A stretch of DNA of 64,000 nucleotides, from positions 84,624 through 148,623 of the forward strand of contig NZ_LZJR01000068.1 in the NCBI RefSeq assembly GCF_001667925.1, read 5' to 3'. Source of the stretch: Mycobacterium sp. E2479. GTDB lineage: Bacteria; Actinomycetota; Actinomycetes; Mycobacteriales; Mycobacteriaceae. How positions within the stretch are numbered: the first letter of the stretch is position 1; the number at the start of each line of letters is the position of its first letter. The position numbers and the translations under genes are program-made. The notes below the pieces were generated by a model, which worked only from the letters and a program-made list of their open reading frames with translations, was not told where the DNA came from and ran no database searches. This document shows, piece by piece, positions 17,205-27,266 of the stretch.

Positions 17205-18147
17205 TGGGCGCTCCCTGGTCCGCGAAGCGGTGCGCCAGCTCGAAGCTGTAGCGGATGTGCTGATTGTGTCCGTCGGGGACAACCGGAAAGATCAGTGGCG
17301 CCTCGACGTGTCGGATCGCATCCAGATGGCTCCCGACTTCCTCGATCGTCCATGACGATCGGCACACGCCGGGGCTCTCCGCGATCACCGCCCGCGCCAC
17401 GCGACCCGCCAACGCGATGAACAGTTCACCGGTCACCGAGCACGACTCGTGCGAAAGCCAGCCCACCACGGGTGCAACGAGTTCGGCGCCCATCGGGGGA
17501 TAGGACGACGTGTCGATGCCTTCGGCCATACGCGTCACCGCGGCCGGCACGATCACGTTGCACCGCACGCCCTCCGCGGCGCCTTCGAGCGCGGCGACGT
17601 TCGACAGCCCGATCACGCCGGCCTTGGCCGCCGCGTAGTTTGCCACGTTGTGGTTGCCGTACAGGCCGCCGATCGACGACGTCAGCACGATGCGACCGTA
17701 GCCCGCCTCGCACATGACCGGAAATGCCGGCCGCACAACGTTGAACGCGCCGCGTAAGTGCACGTCCAACACGGCCTCGAAATCCTCGTAGCTCATCTCC
17801 TTGAGCGACCCGCGACGGACGTTGCCGGCGTTGTGAATCAGAATGTCAATGCCGCCGTAGCGCTCCTGCGCCGCCGCGATGATGGACTCGCCGCCTGTGC
17901 GGGTCGCAACTGACACGCTGCATGCCACGGCCTCGCCCCCGGCCGCCGCGATCTCCGCGACCACCCGTTCGGCCGGACCGGCGTCCACCCCGTCGCCGTC
18001 GAGGCCGCCGCCGGCATCGTTGACGACCACCTTCGCCCCACGCGAGGCGAGTAGCTTCGCGTAGGCGCGACCCAGTCCGCGGCCTGCGCCGGTCACCACG
18101 GCTACACGGCCATCGAATCGCAGTTGCGCTGAAAGGGTTTTGCTCAA
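17197..18147 (-). CDS. SDR-family dehydrogenase, MFE-2-like (3-hydroxyacyl-CoA type)
   Basis: A 316-residue classical SDR with the NAD(P) motif TGAGRGLGRAYA and the catalytic Ser/Tyr/Lys in SSIGGLYG...YAAAK. The opening LRFDGRVAVVTGAG and the VVNDAGG after strand 2 resemble the hydroxyacyl-CoA dehydrogenase part of peroxisomal multifunctional enzyme 2. An acyl-CoA substrate is therefore plausible. The start appears to be TTG 18147, overlapping the stop of the monooxygenase (TTGA), which implies translational coupling. An extension to 18357 would lie within that gene. The C-terminal 60 residues go beyond the usual SDR core. Confidence 0.85.
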   Translation of the reverse strand: MSKTLSAQLRFDGRVAVVTGAGRGLGRAYAKLLASRGAKVVVNDAGGGLDGDGVDAGPAERVVAEIAAAGGEAVACSVSVATRTGGESIIAAAQERYGGIDILIHNAGNVRRGSLKEMSYEDFEAVLDVHLRGAFNVVRPAFPVMCEAGYGRIVLTSSIGGLYGNHNVANYAAAKAGVIGLSNVAALEGAAEGVRCNVIVPAAVTRMAEGIDTSSYPPMGAELVAPVVGWLSHESCSVTGELFIALAGRVARAVIAESPGVCRSSWTIEEVGSHLDAIRHVEAPLIFPVVPDGHNQHIRYSFELAHRFADQGAPNG

Positions 18148-19991
18148 GTGCCGAGCACCAACCCGTCCAGGTCGCCCTTGTCGCGCCACACCCGCAGCAG
18201 GTCCTCGAAGGCGTAGAAGCCGGGTCCATACGGCTCGCCCAGGTGTGACCGGATTCCTTCTCCACCGCCACCGCCTTCGTTGTTGTAATAGCCGGGCGTG
18301 CACTGGGCGTCGAACGCCGAGTTGTCGATCGCGGTGTCCCGGATCGTCGCGCACCACTGTTCTTGCGCTGCTCGGCTGGGCTCCACCGTGGTCGCCCCCC
18401 GCTTCAGCGCTTCGGCGATGATGTAGGCGATGTGCTCGCCCTGCAGCTCGTAGTTGGCGGCGATGTTGGCGGAGATGCCGACTTGGGTGAAGCCGGTATA
18501 GAACTGGTTCGGGAATCCACGGCTGGTCATCCCGTGCAGCGTCTTGTAACCGTCGCTCCAGTGGTCGAACAATGACAGGCCGTCGCGCCCCTCGATCGTC
18601 TCGATCGAGTACCGGCGGCTGATCTCAGTGGTGATTTCGAAGCCGCTGGCATAGATGATGCAGTCGACCTCGTACTCGATACCATTGGCGACCAATCCCT
18701 TCTCCGTCGCCCGCTCGACGCCTTTGCTCGAGGACACGTCGACCAGCGTGACATTCGGACGGTTGAAACTGGGCAGGTAATCGTCGTTGGAACAGGGCCG
18801 CTTACACAGGAAGCGGTAATAGGGTTTGAGCGCTTCGGCGGTCGCCTCATCCTCGATCAGGGTGTCGATGCGGCGGCGCAGCCGCTCCATGATCTTGTAG
18901 TCCTCTTCCTCCCGGATGGCCATGAACTCCTCGGGGGTCATCGCAGCGGGGTCGTCCAGGGCGAGCACCCGAGCCGCGGTGTTGCGACCGAGCTCGGTCC
19001 AGAAGTCGCACACCAGATCCGGTTGGCCCAGGGCCATGCCCTCGAACGTCCACGAGTGGAAGTTGCGTTGTCGCTCCCGCTGCCACCCGGGCCGCAGCGT
19101 CTTGACCCAGGCCGGATCGGTCGTGGTGTTGTTGCGCGCGTCGACGGTGGACGGCGTCCGCTGAAATACGTAGAGATGCTTGGCATCACGGGCGAGGAAG
19201 GGCACGATCTGGATGCCGGTGGCGCCGGTGCCGACGACCGCGACGCGCTTGTCGGCCAGCTTGTGCAGGTTGCCGCTGACGTCCCCGCCGGTGTAGTCGT
19301 AATCCCATCGCGACGAATGAAAGCTGTGTCCGCCAAACGCTTTGATGTCAGGGATGCCGGGCAGTTTCGGCCGGTGGAACGGGCCCGACGCCAGCACCAC
19401 GAACCGGGCGCGGATGTCGTCGTCGCGGTTGGTGCTGATCCGCCACCGCTTGATCTCCGCGTCCCAACGCAGATCGTGTACCTGGGTGGACAAGATCGCC
19501 GAATCATATAGGCCGAAGTGCTTGCCGATGTTGCGGCAATGCTGATAGATCTCGGTGCCGTCGGCGAACTTCTTCGAAGGCATGAAATCCAGCTCTTCGA
19601 GAAGAGGGATATAACAGTAGGATTCGTTGTCGCATTGGATTCCCGGATACCGGTTCCAGTACCACACGCCGCCGAAGTCGCCGCCGAGCTCGATGATCCG
19701 GACGTCGTCGACGCCGGCCTTCTTCAGGTGGGCGGCCGACAGCAGCCCCCCGAAGCCACCGCCGAGCACCGCGACGTCGATGTCCTCGGCAATCGGCTCG
19801 CGCGGCGTCGCGGGGGTGTAGGGATCGACTTCGTAGTAACCGGCGAAGTCGTCCTCCAATTCTATGTACTGCTTGGATCCTTCCTTGCGCAGCCGCTTTC
19901 CTCGCTCGTGAGCGTATTTCTCGCGCAGCGCGGCGATGTCGATGTCATCGGGCGTCTGTGTGGGCCCGCAACCGTCCTGGTACATCGTCAT
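18144..19991 (-). CDS. Flavin monooxygenase, Baeyer-Villiger type
   Basis: A 615-residue flavoprotein. An N-terminal extension of about 75 residues precedes the FAD-binding motif VLGGGFGG. The Baeyer-Villiger fingerprint FGGHSFHSSRWD follows, then the NADPH-binding VVGTGATGIQ. These enzymes insert one oxygen from O2 next to a carbonyl, turning ketones into esters or lactones. The start ATG overlaps the Rieske stop by 4 bases (ATGA). A lactone product would fit the SMP-30/lactonase-like gene on the other side of the shared promoter region. A ketone formed by one of the neighbouring SDRs is the expected substrate. The natural substrate is not deducible. Confidence 0.92.
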   Translation of the reverse strand: MTMYQDGCGPTQTPDDIDIAALREKYAHERGKRLRKEGSKQYIELEDDFAGYYEVDPYTPATPREPIAEDIDVAVLGGGFGGLLSAAHLKKAGVDDVRIIELGGDFGGVWYWNRYPGIQCDNESYCYIPLLEELDFMPSKKFADGTEIYQHCRNIGKHFGLYDSAILSTQVHDLRWDAEIKRWRISTNRDDDIRARFVVLASGPFHRPKLPGIPDIKAFGGHSFHSSRWDYDYTGGDVSGNLHKLADKRVAVVGTGATGIQIVPFLARDAKHLYVFQRTPSTVDARNNTTTDPAWVKTLRPGWQRERQRNFHSWTFEGMALGQPDLVCDFWTELGRNTAARVLALDDPAAMTPEEFMAIREEEDYKIMERLRRRIDTLIEDEATAEALKPYYRFLCKRPCSNDDYLPSFNRPNVTLVDVSSSKGVERATEKGLVANGIEYEVDCIIYASGFEITTEISRRYSIETIEGRDGLSLFDHWSDGYKTLHGMTSRGFPNQFYTGFTQVGISANIAANYELQGEHIAYIIAEALKRGATTVEPSRAAQEQWCATIRDTAIDNSAFDAQCTPGYYNNEGGGGGEGIRSHLGEPYGPGFYAFEDLLRVWRDKGDLDGLVLGT

Positions 19992-21388
19992 GCCCGTGAA
20001 TGCTCCTCACCTGAAAGTTTCCGCGGTTCACCGGCGCCCATATACTTCGACAGTTGGTAGTGCAGATTGACGGTGCTGCGCTCGCGATACGGATTGGGCT
20101 TGGTGCCGGGGAAGCCCAAAGACTTCATACCCTGCTGCACGGCGGCCATGTTGGAGAAGTCCTGCGGCAGCACCGAGCGCCACCTGGGGTCGCCGACCGG
20201 TGTGTACTCCCAGTGTGTCTGCGGCTCCTGGCCTTTCGGATACAGCTCGAAGACGGATACCTCGAAGATGCACCTGTCCGGGTTATAGCTGGGATGCGGG
20301 CGCGCGCCGTAGCACAGCGCGCTGGTCAGACCCTGGCCGATCTGGAAGTTCGGGAAGATCTGCCATGCGGTGCCGGCCTGCCCGAGGATGTCGGCGGGGA
20401 TCGTCGGCCAGATCACCCCGCGGGCTTCGTCGTCGCGGCGCGCAGACGCCAGCCAGTGCTCGAGAACCTTGTCGGCCGGTGTCCCCTCGGGCAATTCGTG
20501 AACCAGTCGCTTGGCGGCGTTCACCAGCGTCTGGGTGGTGGTGGCGTTGGTTTCCTCCATCGTGTACACCTGCATCTCCGCAGTCGAGACACGAGGATCG
20601 GCGCCGGTGCCAAGGCGGATCTTGGACTTGGTCGCTTCCATCTCCTCGGGCGCGTCGTAGCCGATATGACTGTGCTTGCCTTGGGCTTTCGCCCATCCCT
20701 TGAACTCGCCGAACTTGTTGAACTCCGGATGGGTGGTGTAGACATGGTAGGTCTCGTTGAACGCCTCCAGCGCGACCTTCCAGTTGCAGTCGAAATCCAG
20801 CCACCTGCGCCATTTGTAGCGCATGTTCTCCAGCCCGAATGGGTCCAGAATCTTCGCGGCGGGGAACAGGTAGTCGCCCAGCGGCTCACAGTCGGGGTCC
20901 ATGTTGATCCACAACCAACCGCCCCAGGTGTCGACTCGAACGGGTCGAAGGTGGGTGTTGTCGGGCGTGAGGGCGTCCCGCCAGTCCTGTTGTTCGCGGA
21001 TATGGGTGCACGTGCCGTCCAGGCCGTAGGTCCAGCCGTGGAAGCCGCAAACAAACGACTTTCGGGTTCGCGCACAGGCGTTCTTGGCGCCCGCGGGGGT
21101 GTCGATCAGGCGGCGGCCGCGGTGCATGCAGACATTGTGGTGTGCGTGGAATTCCCGCTCGCCGGTGCGCACGACGATGATCGAGTCGTCGAGAATGTCG
21201 TAGGTCAGGTAACTGCCGACCTCGGGCAGCTCCTCGACGCGGCCGATCTGCTGCCAGACCTTGCGCCATAGCTTGTCGCGCTCGGCGCGGGCATATTCCT
21301 CCGAGATGTATGCCTCGACCCCGATCGTCATCGGCTGCGAGAGTTCCTCGCCCGCTTCGGGATTCAAGCCCTTGTCCAGGTCGGTCAT
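19988..21388 (-). CDS. Rieske non-heme iron oxygenase, large subunit
   Basis: A 466-residue ring-hydroxylating oxygenase alpha subunit. The [2Fe-2S] ligands are Cys87/His89 (CMHRG) and Cys114/His117 (CGFH), separated by 24 residues, more than the usual 17. The C-terminal catalytic domain has the mononuclear iron histidines in NETYHVYTTH. The start has AGGAGG six bases upstream, and its ATG overlaps the preceding SDR stop (ATGA). No beta subunit, ferredoxin or reductase gene is nearby, so electrons must come from elsewhere. It may act alone, like three-component alpha-only oxygenases (KshA-type). It probably hydroxylates an aromatic or alicyclic substrate early in the pathway. Confidence 0.9.
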   Translation of the reverse strand: MTDLDKGLNPEAGEELSQPMTIGVEAYISEEYARAERDKLWRKVWQQIGRVEELPEVGSYLTYDILDDSIIVVRTGEREFHAHHNVCMHRGRRLIDTPAGAKNACARTRKSFVCGFHGWTYGLDGTCTHIREQQDWRDALTPDNTHLRPVRVDTWGGWLWINMDPDCEPLGDYLFPAAKILDPFGLENMRYKWRRWLDFDCNWKVALEAFNETYHVYTTHPEFNKFGEFKGWAKAQGKHSHIGYDAPEEMEATKSKIRLGTGADPRVSTAEMQVYTMEETNATTTQTLVNAAKRLVHELPEGTPADKVLEHWLASARRDDEARGVIWPTIPADILGQAGTAWQIFPNFQIGQGLTSALCYGARPHPSYNPDRCIFEVSVFELYPKGQEPQTHWEYTPVGDPRWRSVLPQDFSNMAAVQQGMKSLGFPGTKPNPYRERSTVNLHYQLSKYMGAGEPRKLSGEEHSRA

Positions 21389-22251
21389 CGGATCCTCCTA
21401 ATCGCCGCGCGGAAGGATTCGTCTTTGAGGAACAACGACGTGTTGTCGGCGCCGAGGTGACTCCACTTGAGGTCCAGGCCGCCGTCTACGAGCAGCGTCT
21501 GGCCGGTGATATAGCTCGACATCTCCGAAAGCAAAAAGAGGATGGCGCGGGCCTGCTCCTCGGGACGCCCACGGCGGCCCATCGCGATCGCCTGCCGGTC
21601 TCGCTCGGGGTCCTCGTCGACGTAGGTGCGCGAAGCCGCCGTCTCGGTGACACCGGGCGCCACAGCGTTGACCCGAATCCCGGCCTGCGCCAACTCGAGG
21701 GCCATGGTGCGGGTCATCGCGGCGATCGCGGCCTTGGCCGTTCCGTAGGCGATGTGGAAAGGCGCGGTGTTCATGCCGCTGATCGAGGAGATCGACACGA
21801 TCGACCCATGCTGTTGCCGCGCGACGAGTTCATTTGCCACGGCCTGGCTCATGAAGAACGCGGTTTCGAGGTTGTCGGCGAAGATCTTGCGCCAGTCGCC
21901 GCGCGCCACCCGGGTCGACGGCATCCACGTCGACGGCTCCGCGCCGCCGGCCACATTGACCAGACCGTACACACTGCCGTCCGTTTGGCGCGTGTGGTCG
22001 ATCACCGTGGCGATACCCTCATCGGTCGAAGCGTCGGCGGCGACGGGCACCACCGCCAGCCCCTGCTGCGCCAGCGGAGCGATGTGCTCGTCGAGGTTCT
22101 CCTTGGACCGGCTCACCGCGATCACGGTGGCCCCGGCCCGGGCGGTCATGGCCGTGACGGTCGTGCCGATGCCGCCCCCGCCGGCGCCGGACACCACCAC
22201 GACGCGACCGTCGAGCCCCAAAAGGTTCACGTGATCATCGTGATCGGCCAT
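21385..22251 (-). CDS. SDR-family oxidoreductase, first gene of the leftward catabolic operon
   Basis: A 288-residue classical SDR with a glycine-rich cofactor motif (SGAGGGGIG) and catalytic Ser/Tyr/Lys in SSISGMNTAPFHIAYGTAK. The C-terminal third carries the usual LLVDGG segment and then an extra 25 residues. It probably oxidises an alcohol to the ketone that the Baeyer-Villiger-type enzyme uses, or a dihydrodiol from the Rieske oxygenase. It is translated first, followed by the Rieske gene with a 4-base overlap. A GntR-type palindrome lies 58 bases upstream of its start. Confidence 0.85.
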   Translation of the reverse strand: MADHDDHVNLLGLDGRVVVVSGAGGGGIGTTVTAMTARAGATVIAVSRSKENLDEHIAPLAQQGLAVVPVAADASTDEGIATVIDHTRQTDGSVYGLVNVAGGAEPSTWMPSTRVARGDWRKIFADNLETAFFMSQAVANELVARQQHGSIVSISSISGMNTAPFHIAYGTAKAAIAAMTRTMALELAQAGIRVNAVAPGVTETAASRTYVDEDPERDRQAIAMGRRGRPEEQARAILFLLSEMSSYITGQTLLVDGGLDLKWSHLGADNTSLFLKDESFRAAIRRIR

Positions 22252-22308
22252 GACCTGCTTTCCCCCGCCGCCGACGCGGCAGCGTCCGCAGCGGGATCGG
22301 CTAACTTA

Positions 22309-22322
22309 TTTGTCCGGACAAA
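22309..22322. promoter_or_regulatory. GntR-type operator candidate 1 in divergent promoter region
   Basis: TTTGTCCGGACAAA is a perfect 14-bp palindrome with the GT-N4-AC core seen in GntR-family operators. It is 58 bases from the leftward operon start. The GntR gene at 24090 is the obvious candidate regulator. Confidence 0.65.
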
Positions 22323-22405
22323 ATATTGCGTTCTGTCCATTGGAGAACACTATTCCCATCGCTGGACTGCGCTGTCAAGGTCGGCCCGGCCTGCGTCGGC
22401 GGCTA

Positions 22406-22417
22406 TTGTCTGGACTA
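22406..22417. promoter_or_regulatory. GntR-type operator candidate 2
   Basis: TTGTCTGGACTA matches the central 12 bases of the first palindrome (TTGTCCGGACAA) at 10 of 12 positions and keeps the GT-N4-AC core. It is 54 bases before the rightward operon start and 97 bases centre-to-centre from site 1. Two related sites in one 219-bp divergent region support joint control of both operons. Confidence 0.5.
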
Positions 22418-22470
22418 AGAGGAGTTGATAGCGTCCAGCGCAAACGGCTGACGGAAGGACCTCGGCGAGC

Positions 22471-24093
22471 ATGTCCAACTCAGGGGCCATCTCAGCGCCG
22501 CCCTCGCGGTATGCGCTGCCGCAGCCCATCGACGTCGCCGAGGGCTGGGAGCTCGAACGGGTCACCGCACCCAGCCGGCTGTTCGGCGCCAACGGTCTGC
22601 GCACCGGCCCGGACGGGCGCATTTACATCGCCCAGGTGACCGGCAGTCAGATCAGCGCGCTCGATCACCGCACCGGGGAACTCGTCATCGCAAGCCCCAA
22701 GGGCGGCGACATCGTGGCGCCCGACGACGTCGCGTTCGACGACCGCGGCAATCTGTATGCGACCGAGGTGATGGACGGCCGGGTCAGCGTGCGCGACACC
22801 AACGGCCGGACGCGAGTGCTGCGCGACGACGTGCCGTCCGCCAACGGCATCACGTTTCACCAGGGCCGGTTGTTCATCGGCGAATGCCGAGACGGTGGGC
22901 GGCTGCTGGAATTCGACCTGGCGGGCGGACCGCCACGGGTGCTCTTGGAGAACGTGCCCTCGCCGAACGCGATGGAGGTCGGCCCGGACGGCCTGTTGTA
23001 TTTCCCCGTGATGGGCGCAAACGAGATTTGGCGCGTCCACCCCGACGGCGGCGAGCCGCAGTGTGTCGCAACCGGTCTCGGCGTGCCCGACTCGGTGAAG
23101 TTCGACGCGCAGGGCTACATCGTCTCAACCCAGGTGGCCACCGGTCAGGTGCTGCGCATCGATCCCCGCAGCGGCGAACAACGCCTGCTCGCCCAATTGA
23201 GCCCGGGCCTGGACAACTGCACCTTGGTCGACGACCGGCTGTTTGTCTCCAACTTCACCGGCGAGATCACCGAGATATCGCCGGACGGCACAACGCGATC
23301 CGTGTTGGCCGGCGGCCTCAACTGGCCCATGGACCTGGCGGTGGGCCACGACGGGCAGCTCTACATCGCCGACGGCACGTACTTCTACGCCGCGCAGCCG
23401 GATGGATCCCTGCGCACCGTGGCAATGTTGTTCACCCCCGGCTATCCCGGGTTTCTGCGCGGCCTCACGCCAAGCGGCCCCGGCGAGTTCGTCGTCACCA
23501 CGTCCGGCGGCCAGGTCGCCCGTTACCGGCCGGGGGCGAGCGAAACCGAGGTGCTGGCCGACCGTTTCGACCAGCTCTACGGTGTCGCCCTGAGCGGCGG
23601 CGGCGCGGTGTTCGCGGAGTTGGGCACCGGACGGGTGCTGTCGCTGCAATCGGGTGGCGTTCAGGTGCTGGCGAAAGAGTTGCGTGAGCCGGTCGGGGTG
23701 GCGGTCGACGCGGACGGGCTTTGTCTGGTGGCAGAGGCCGGTGCCGGCCGGGTGATCCGCGTGGGCGGGTCGAGGATCGAGACCGTGATAGCCGATCTGC
23801 AGCGCCCGCAGGGCATTGTGGTCGACGGCGGTGTGCTCTACGTCGTCGACGCCGGAGCCAAGGAGTTGATCGCGTTCGATATGACCACCGAGGCACGGCG
23901 GACGATCGCGTCCGGGCTGCCCATCGGCCCTCCGCCCGGCGTCACGCCGAAGCCACTGCGCGGCATGCCACCGTTCTCGGGCCCACAGGGGCCCTTCGCC
24001 GGCATCGCCGCAGCGACCGACGGAACGCTCTACCTCTCGGCTGACGGCGACGGCAGCGTGCTGGCGCTGCGCCCGAGCGCGGGCGGACCATGA
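22471..24093 (+). CDS. SMP-30/gluconolactonase-like beta-propeller protein
   Basis: A 540-residue protein made almost entirely of NHL/SMP-30-type blades, with repeating GPDGRIY, DDRGNLY, GPDGLLY and GHDGQLY turns. It has no signal peptide, so it should be cytosolic. Single-domain SMP-30 lactonases are about 300 residues; this one is nearly twice that, suggesting two propellers or a larger one. Metal-ligand residues cannot be assigned with confidence. A lactonase opening the product of the divergent Baeyer-Villiger-type enzyme is an attractive role, but it is inference. It is the first gene of the rightward operon and overlaps the GntR gene by 4 bases. ATG 22471 has GGAAGG 12 bases upstream. 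Confidence 0.75.
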   Translation: MSNSGAISAPPSRYALPQPIDVAEGWELERVTAPSRLFGANGLRTGPDGRIYIAQVTGSQISALDHRTGELVIASPKGGDIVAPDDVAFDDRGNLYATEVMDGRVSVRDTNGRTRVLRDDVPSANGITFHQGRLFIGECRDGGRLLEFDLAGGPPRVLLENVPSPNAMEVGPDGLLYFPVMGANEIWRVHPDGGEPQCVATGLGVPDSVKFDAQGYIVSTQVATGQVLRIDPRSGEQRLLAQLSPGLDNCTLVDDRLFVSNFTGEITEISPDGTTRSVLAGGLNWPMDLAVGHDGQLYIADGTYFYAAQPDGSLRTVAMLFTPGYPGFLRGLTPSGPGEFVVTTSGGQVARYRPGASETEVLADRFDQLYGVALSGGGAVFAELGTGRVLSLQSGGVQVLAKELREPVGVAVDADGLCLVAEAGAGRVIRVGGSRIETVIADLQRPQGIVVDGGVLYVVDAGAKELIAFDMTTEARRTIASGLPIGPPPGVTPKPLRGMPPFSGPQGPFAGIAAATDGTLYLSADGDGSVLALRPSAGGP

Positions 24094-24842
24094 TGGTCCA
24101 GGCGATCGCGGGCGACCACCGCTACCTCCAGATCGCGCGCACCCTGCGCAAGGAGATCGTCGACGGCGTTTACCCCGTGGGTTCGCAGTTGCCCACCGAA
24201 CACCAACTGTGCGAGCGTTTCGCGGTCAGCCGCTACACGATCCGCGAGGCGCTGCGCCGGCTGCGCGAGGACAACCTGGTGGCTTCCCGCCCGCGGGCCG
24301 GCACCCGGGTGGTTCCCCGGCCGGCGTCGAGTTCCTATGCGCAGGACGCGATGTCCATCGATGACCTCCTCGCGTTCGCCGCCGGGGCGCAGCTGACAAT
24401 CGAATCCAACGCGATGGTGATAATCGACGACGAGCTCGCCGGCCGGACCGGCCTGGAGGTCGGCACCCAGTGGCTGTCGGTCCGCGGCTACCGGCAGGCC
24501 GACGGCGCGTCGGTTCCGCTGTGCCGGACGGAGTACTACATCAACCGGAGTTTCGCGGCGGTGGGCAGGCTGTTGCAGCGCCATGCCGGCCCGATATTTC
24601 CCTTGATCGAGGACCTTTTCGGTGTGAGCATCGCTCAGCTGCACCAGGAGATCGCTGCCGTCCTGCTCTCCGACGAGATGGCAAATGGCCTCGGCGCCGA
24701 AGCGGGCACCGCCGCGTTGCAGATGCGGCGCACCTACACGACCTCCGACGGCGAGGTGGCCCAGGTGACGATCAACACCCACCTGTCGTCGAGGTTTCGG
24801 TACGCGATGACGATGCGTCGCGTGGATGGTCAGGCCGGCTGA
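24090..24842 (+). CDS. GntR-family regulator, HutC/UTRA subfamily
   Basis: A 250-residue protein. The N-terminal winged helix has LPTEHQLCERFAVSRYTIREALRRL (about 37-61), followed by a UTRA ligand-binding domain (about 90-245). Such regulators usually repress a catabolic operon until its substrate or an intermediate binds. The gene overlaps the propeller gene (ATGA) and is immediately followed by the CoA ligase. It is thus embedded in the operon it probably controls. Two GT-N4-AC palindromes at 22309 and 22406 are candidate operators. Confidence 0.92.
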   Translation: MMVQAIAGDHRYLQIARTLRKEIVDGVYPVGSQLPTEHQLCERFAVSRYTIREALRRLREDNLVASRPRAGTRVVPRPASSSYAQDAMSIDDLLAFAAGAQLTIESNAMVIIDDELAGRTGLEVGTQWLSVRGYRQADGASVPLCRTEYYINRSFAAVGRLLQRHAGPIFPLIEDLFGVSIAQLHQEIAAVLLSDEMANGLGAEAGTAALQMRRTYTTSDGEVAQVTINTHLSSRFRYAMTMRRVDGQAG

Positions 24843-24843
24843 G

Positions 24844-26448
24844 ATGATCGCCCGGGCCGGCACGGGGCATGCGGCGGAGGCATACCGGCGCGGGTGGTGG
24901 GTACACACGACGCTGGCTGATGCACTACGCGCGGCCTTGGAATCATCGCCTCAGCGAACGCTTTTGGTGGACAAGGACACAAGACTGGACTGCGCCGCCC
25001 TATCCAGTCAGGCCACCGCGCTGGCCAGCGCAATGCTGGCACGCATGCCGCCGGGCGGCACCGTGTCATTCATGTTGCCGAACTGGCACGAGAGCGCCGT
25101 CGTTTACCTCGCCGCCACCCTCGCCGGGATGGTGGTGAACCCGATCCTGCCGTCGCTGCGCGACCACGACCTGCGTTACATCCTCGAAGACGCCGGGACC
25201 GCGATGATTTTCGTCCCGTATCAATACGGCGGCCACGACTATGTGGCGATGCTCGAACGCGTGACGACCGCGATGAGCCGCGCGCCGGAAGTGGTGGTGC
25301 TTCGCGGTGACGCCGGGCAGCACACGGCGTACGCGACCCTCTTGCAGCAGGCGCCGGGCCCCGCGACGCTTCCGCCGCTGGATCCCGATGACGTGCGATT
25401 GATCCTCTACACCTCCGGCACCACGAGCCGGCCCAAAGGCGTCCTGCACACGCATAATTCGGTGCACGCGCTGATCCGTCAGATCCGTGACCCGTGGATG
25501 ATCGCGCCGGGAGACACGTTCCTGGTGCCGTCGCCGGTCGCCCACATCGGCGGCTCGATATATGCGTTCGAGTGCCCACTGCTACTGGGCACGACCGCGG
25601 TGCTGATGGATCGCTGGGATGCAGATAAGGCGGTCGCGCTGATGCGCTCGCACCGGTGTACCCACATGGCCGGCGCCACACCGTTTCTGCAACAGCTGAT
25701 GTCCGCCGCGCAGCGCGCCGGTACCCGCATGCCCGACCTGAAGATGTTCATCTGCGGTGGTGCGTCGGTGTCGCCGACGCTAATCCGCAGCGCCGCCCGG
25801 TATTTCGATCGTGCGGTGGTCACCCGGGTGTATGGCTGCACGGAGGTGCCCGTCGCGACGGTCGGCGCCCCCCGGCCGGAGGAAGCCGATCGCGCGGCGG
25901 AAACCGACGGCAGGCCAGGGATCGCCGAGATCAAACTCGTCGCGCACGAAGCCGCGTCGGACGGCGATGGGGAGATTTGCGTGCGCGGTCCGCAGATGCT
26001 CTTGGGATACCGTCATGCCGATGACGGCACCGAAGCATTCGATGCCGCAGGGTTTTTCCGCACCGGGGACCTCGGGCGCTGGATCGATGACGAGTACCTG
26101 GTCGTGACCGGCCGCGCAAAGGATGTCATCATTCGCAGCGGCGAGAACATCTCGGCCAAGGAGGTCGAGGACCTGCTCGCCGACCATCCCGGCATCGCCG
26201 AAATCGCGATCGTCGGGCTGCCCGACGAGCGCACCGGAGAACGCGCCTGTGCGGTAATCGTTTGCGCGGGTGCCGAGACCCCGGATGTTGCGAGCCTGCT
26301 CGCGTTCCTGGTGAGCAAGGGGGTCGCCAAGTTCAAGGCCCCGGAAAAAGTGGTGATCTGGGACGCCCTGCCGAAGAACGACGCGGGCAAGATACTCAAG
26401 CATCAGATCCGGGCGTCGCTGATACGTGGCGATCGCGAGCGGGGCTAA
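24844..26448 (+). CDS. AMP-forming acyl-CoA synthetase (cyclohexanecarboxylate-CoA ligase-like)
   Basis: A 534-residue member of the ANL superfamily. The P-loop-like motif is [12 protein letters not shown], and the C-terminal hinge and catalytic lysine regions are RTGDLGRW and KNDAGKILK. The stretch [32 protein letters not shown] resembles alicyclic and medium-chain acid CoA ligases. ATG 24844 begins one base after the GntR stop. An in-frame ATG at 24826 would overlap the GntR gene. The product would convert a ring acid or ring-cleavage acid into its CoA thioester. A second ligase gene follows two genes later, so two different acids may be activated. Confidence 0.88.
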   Translation: MIARAGTGHAAEAYRRGWWVHTTLADALRAALESSPQRTLLVDKDTRLDCAALSSQATALASAMLARMPPGGTVSFMLPNWHESAVVYLAATLAGMVVNPILPSLRDHDLRYILEDAGTAMIFVPYQYGGHDYVAMLERVTTAMSRAPEVVVLRGDAGQHTAYATLLQQAPGPATLPPLDPDDVRLILYTSGTTSRPKGVLHTHNSVHALIRQIRDPWMIAPGDTFLVPSPVAHIGGSIYAFECPLLLGTTAVLMDRWDADKAVALMRSHRCTHMAGATPFLQQLMSAAQRAGTRMPDLKMFICGGASVSPTLIRSAARYFDRAVVTRVYGCTEVPVATVGAPRPEEADRAAETDGRPGIAEIKLVAHEAASDGDGEICVRGPQMLLGYRHADDGTEAFDAAGFFRTGDLGRWIDDEYLVVTGRAKDVIIRSGENISAKEVEDLLADHPGIAEIAIVGLPDERTGERACAVIVCAGAETPDVASLLAFLVSKGVAKFKAPEKVVIWDALPKNDAGKILKHQIRASLIRGDRERG

Positions 26449-26492
26449 GCCGGGCGCGGCGGGTCGGCGCGCAGAGATTAAGGATGGGTGAG

Positions 26493-27266
26493 ATGCAGGT
26501 CGCAATCGTCACGGGAGCAAGCAGCGGCATCGGCCTGGGGTGCGCCACCAAGCTCGCCGAGGCGGGTATGGCGATCGTCGGCACCGGTCGTGACGAGGGA
26601 CGGTTGACCGAATTGGAAAGGGCGGTCGATGATCCGGATCGGATCGCGACACTCTCCGTGGATCTCACGGACGATGACGCGCCGCGCCGCATCGTGGACC
26701 TCGCGGTCGGCCGGTGGGGTCACATCGACTTTTTAGTCAACAACGCCGGAGTGGGCAGCCCGAAGCCGCTACACGAAACCGACGACGAAACCCTGGACTA
26801 CTTCTTGGGCCTGATGCTGCGCGCACCGTTTAGGCTCGCCCGCGAGGTGCTGCCGCACATGGCGCCCGGCTCGGCGATCATCAATGTCACATCGACGTTC
26901 GCGGTCGTCGGCGGGCTGCGCGGCGGCGCCTACTCCGCCGCCAAGGGCGGGCTCACTGCGCTGACCACCCACATCGCCTGCCAGTACGGCGCATCCGGCA
27001 TCCGCTGCAACGCGGTCGCGCCGGGGGTAACGGTGACGCCGATGGTCGAAAAGCGTTTGAAAGATGAGCGCTTCCGCAAGATCAACACCGAGATGACGCC
27101 GCATCAGCGGTTGGGCCGCATCGAAGACATCGCCAGCACCGTCGCCTTCCTGTGCTCGCCGGGCGGGAGTTTCATCAACGGCCAAACGATCGTGGTCGAC
27201 GGCGGCTGGAGCTCGACGAAGTATCTTTCGGAGTCGGCGTTGTCGGCGCAGTGGATCGAGCGATGA
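26493..27266 (+). CDS. SDR-family oxidoreductase (FabG-like)
   Basis: A 257-residue classical SDR with the cofactor motif [10 protein letters not shown] and catalytic YSAAK. It also has VNNAGVG and the C-terminal VVDGGW typical of FabG-like enzymes. ATG 26493 with AAGGA nine bases upstream is preferred. ATG 26484 would add three residues. It lies between two acyl-CoA ligases and overlaps the second one (ATGA), so a 3-hydroxyacyl-CoA or ring-alcohol substrate is likely. Cofactor preference was not determined. Confidence 0.88.
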   Translation: MQVAIVTGASSGIGLGCATKLAEAGMAIVGTGRDEGRLTELERAVDDPDRIATLSVDLTDDDAPRRIVDLAVGRWGHIDFLVNNAGVGSPKPLHETDDETLDYFLGLMLRAPFRLAREVLPHMAPGSAIINVTSTFAVVGGLRGGAYSAAKGGLTALTTHIACQYGASGIRCNAVAPGVTVTPMVEKRLKDERFRKINTEMTPHQRLGRIEDIASTVAFLCSPGGSFINGQTIVVDGGWSSTKYLSESALSAQWIER

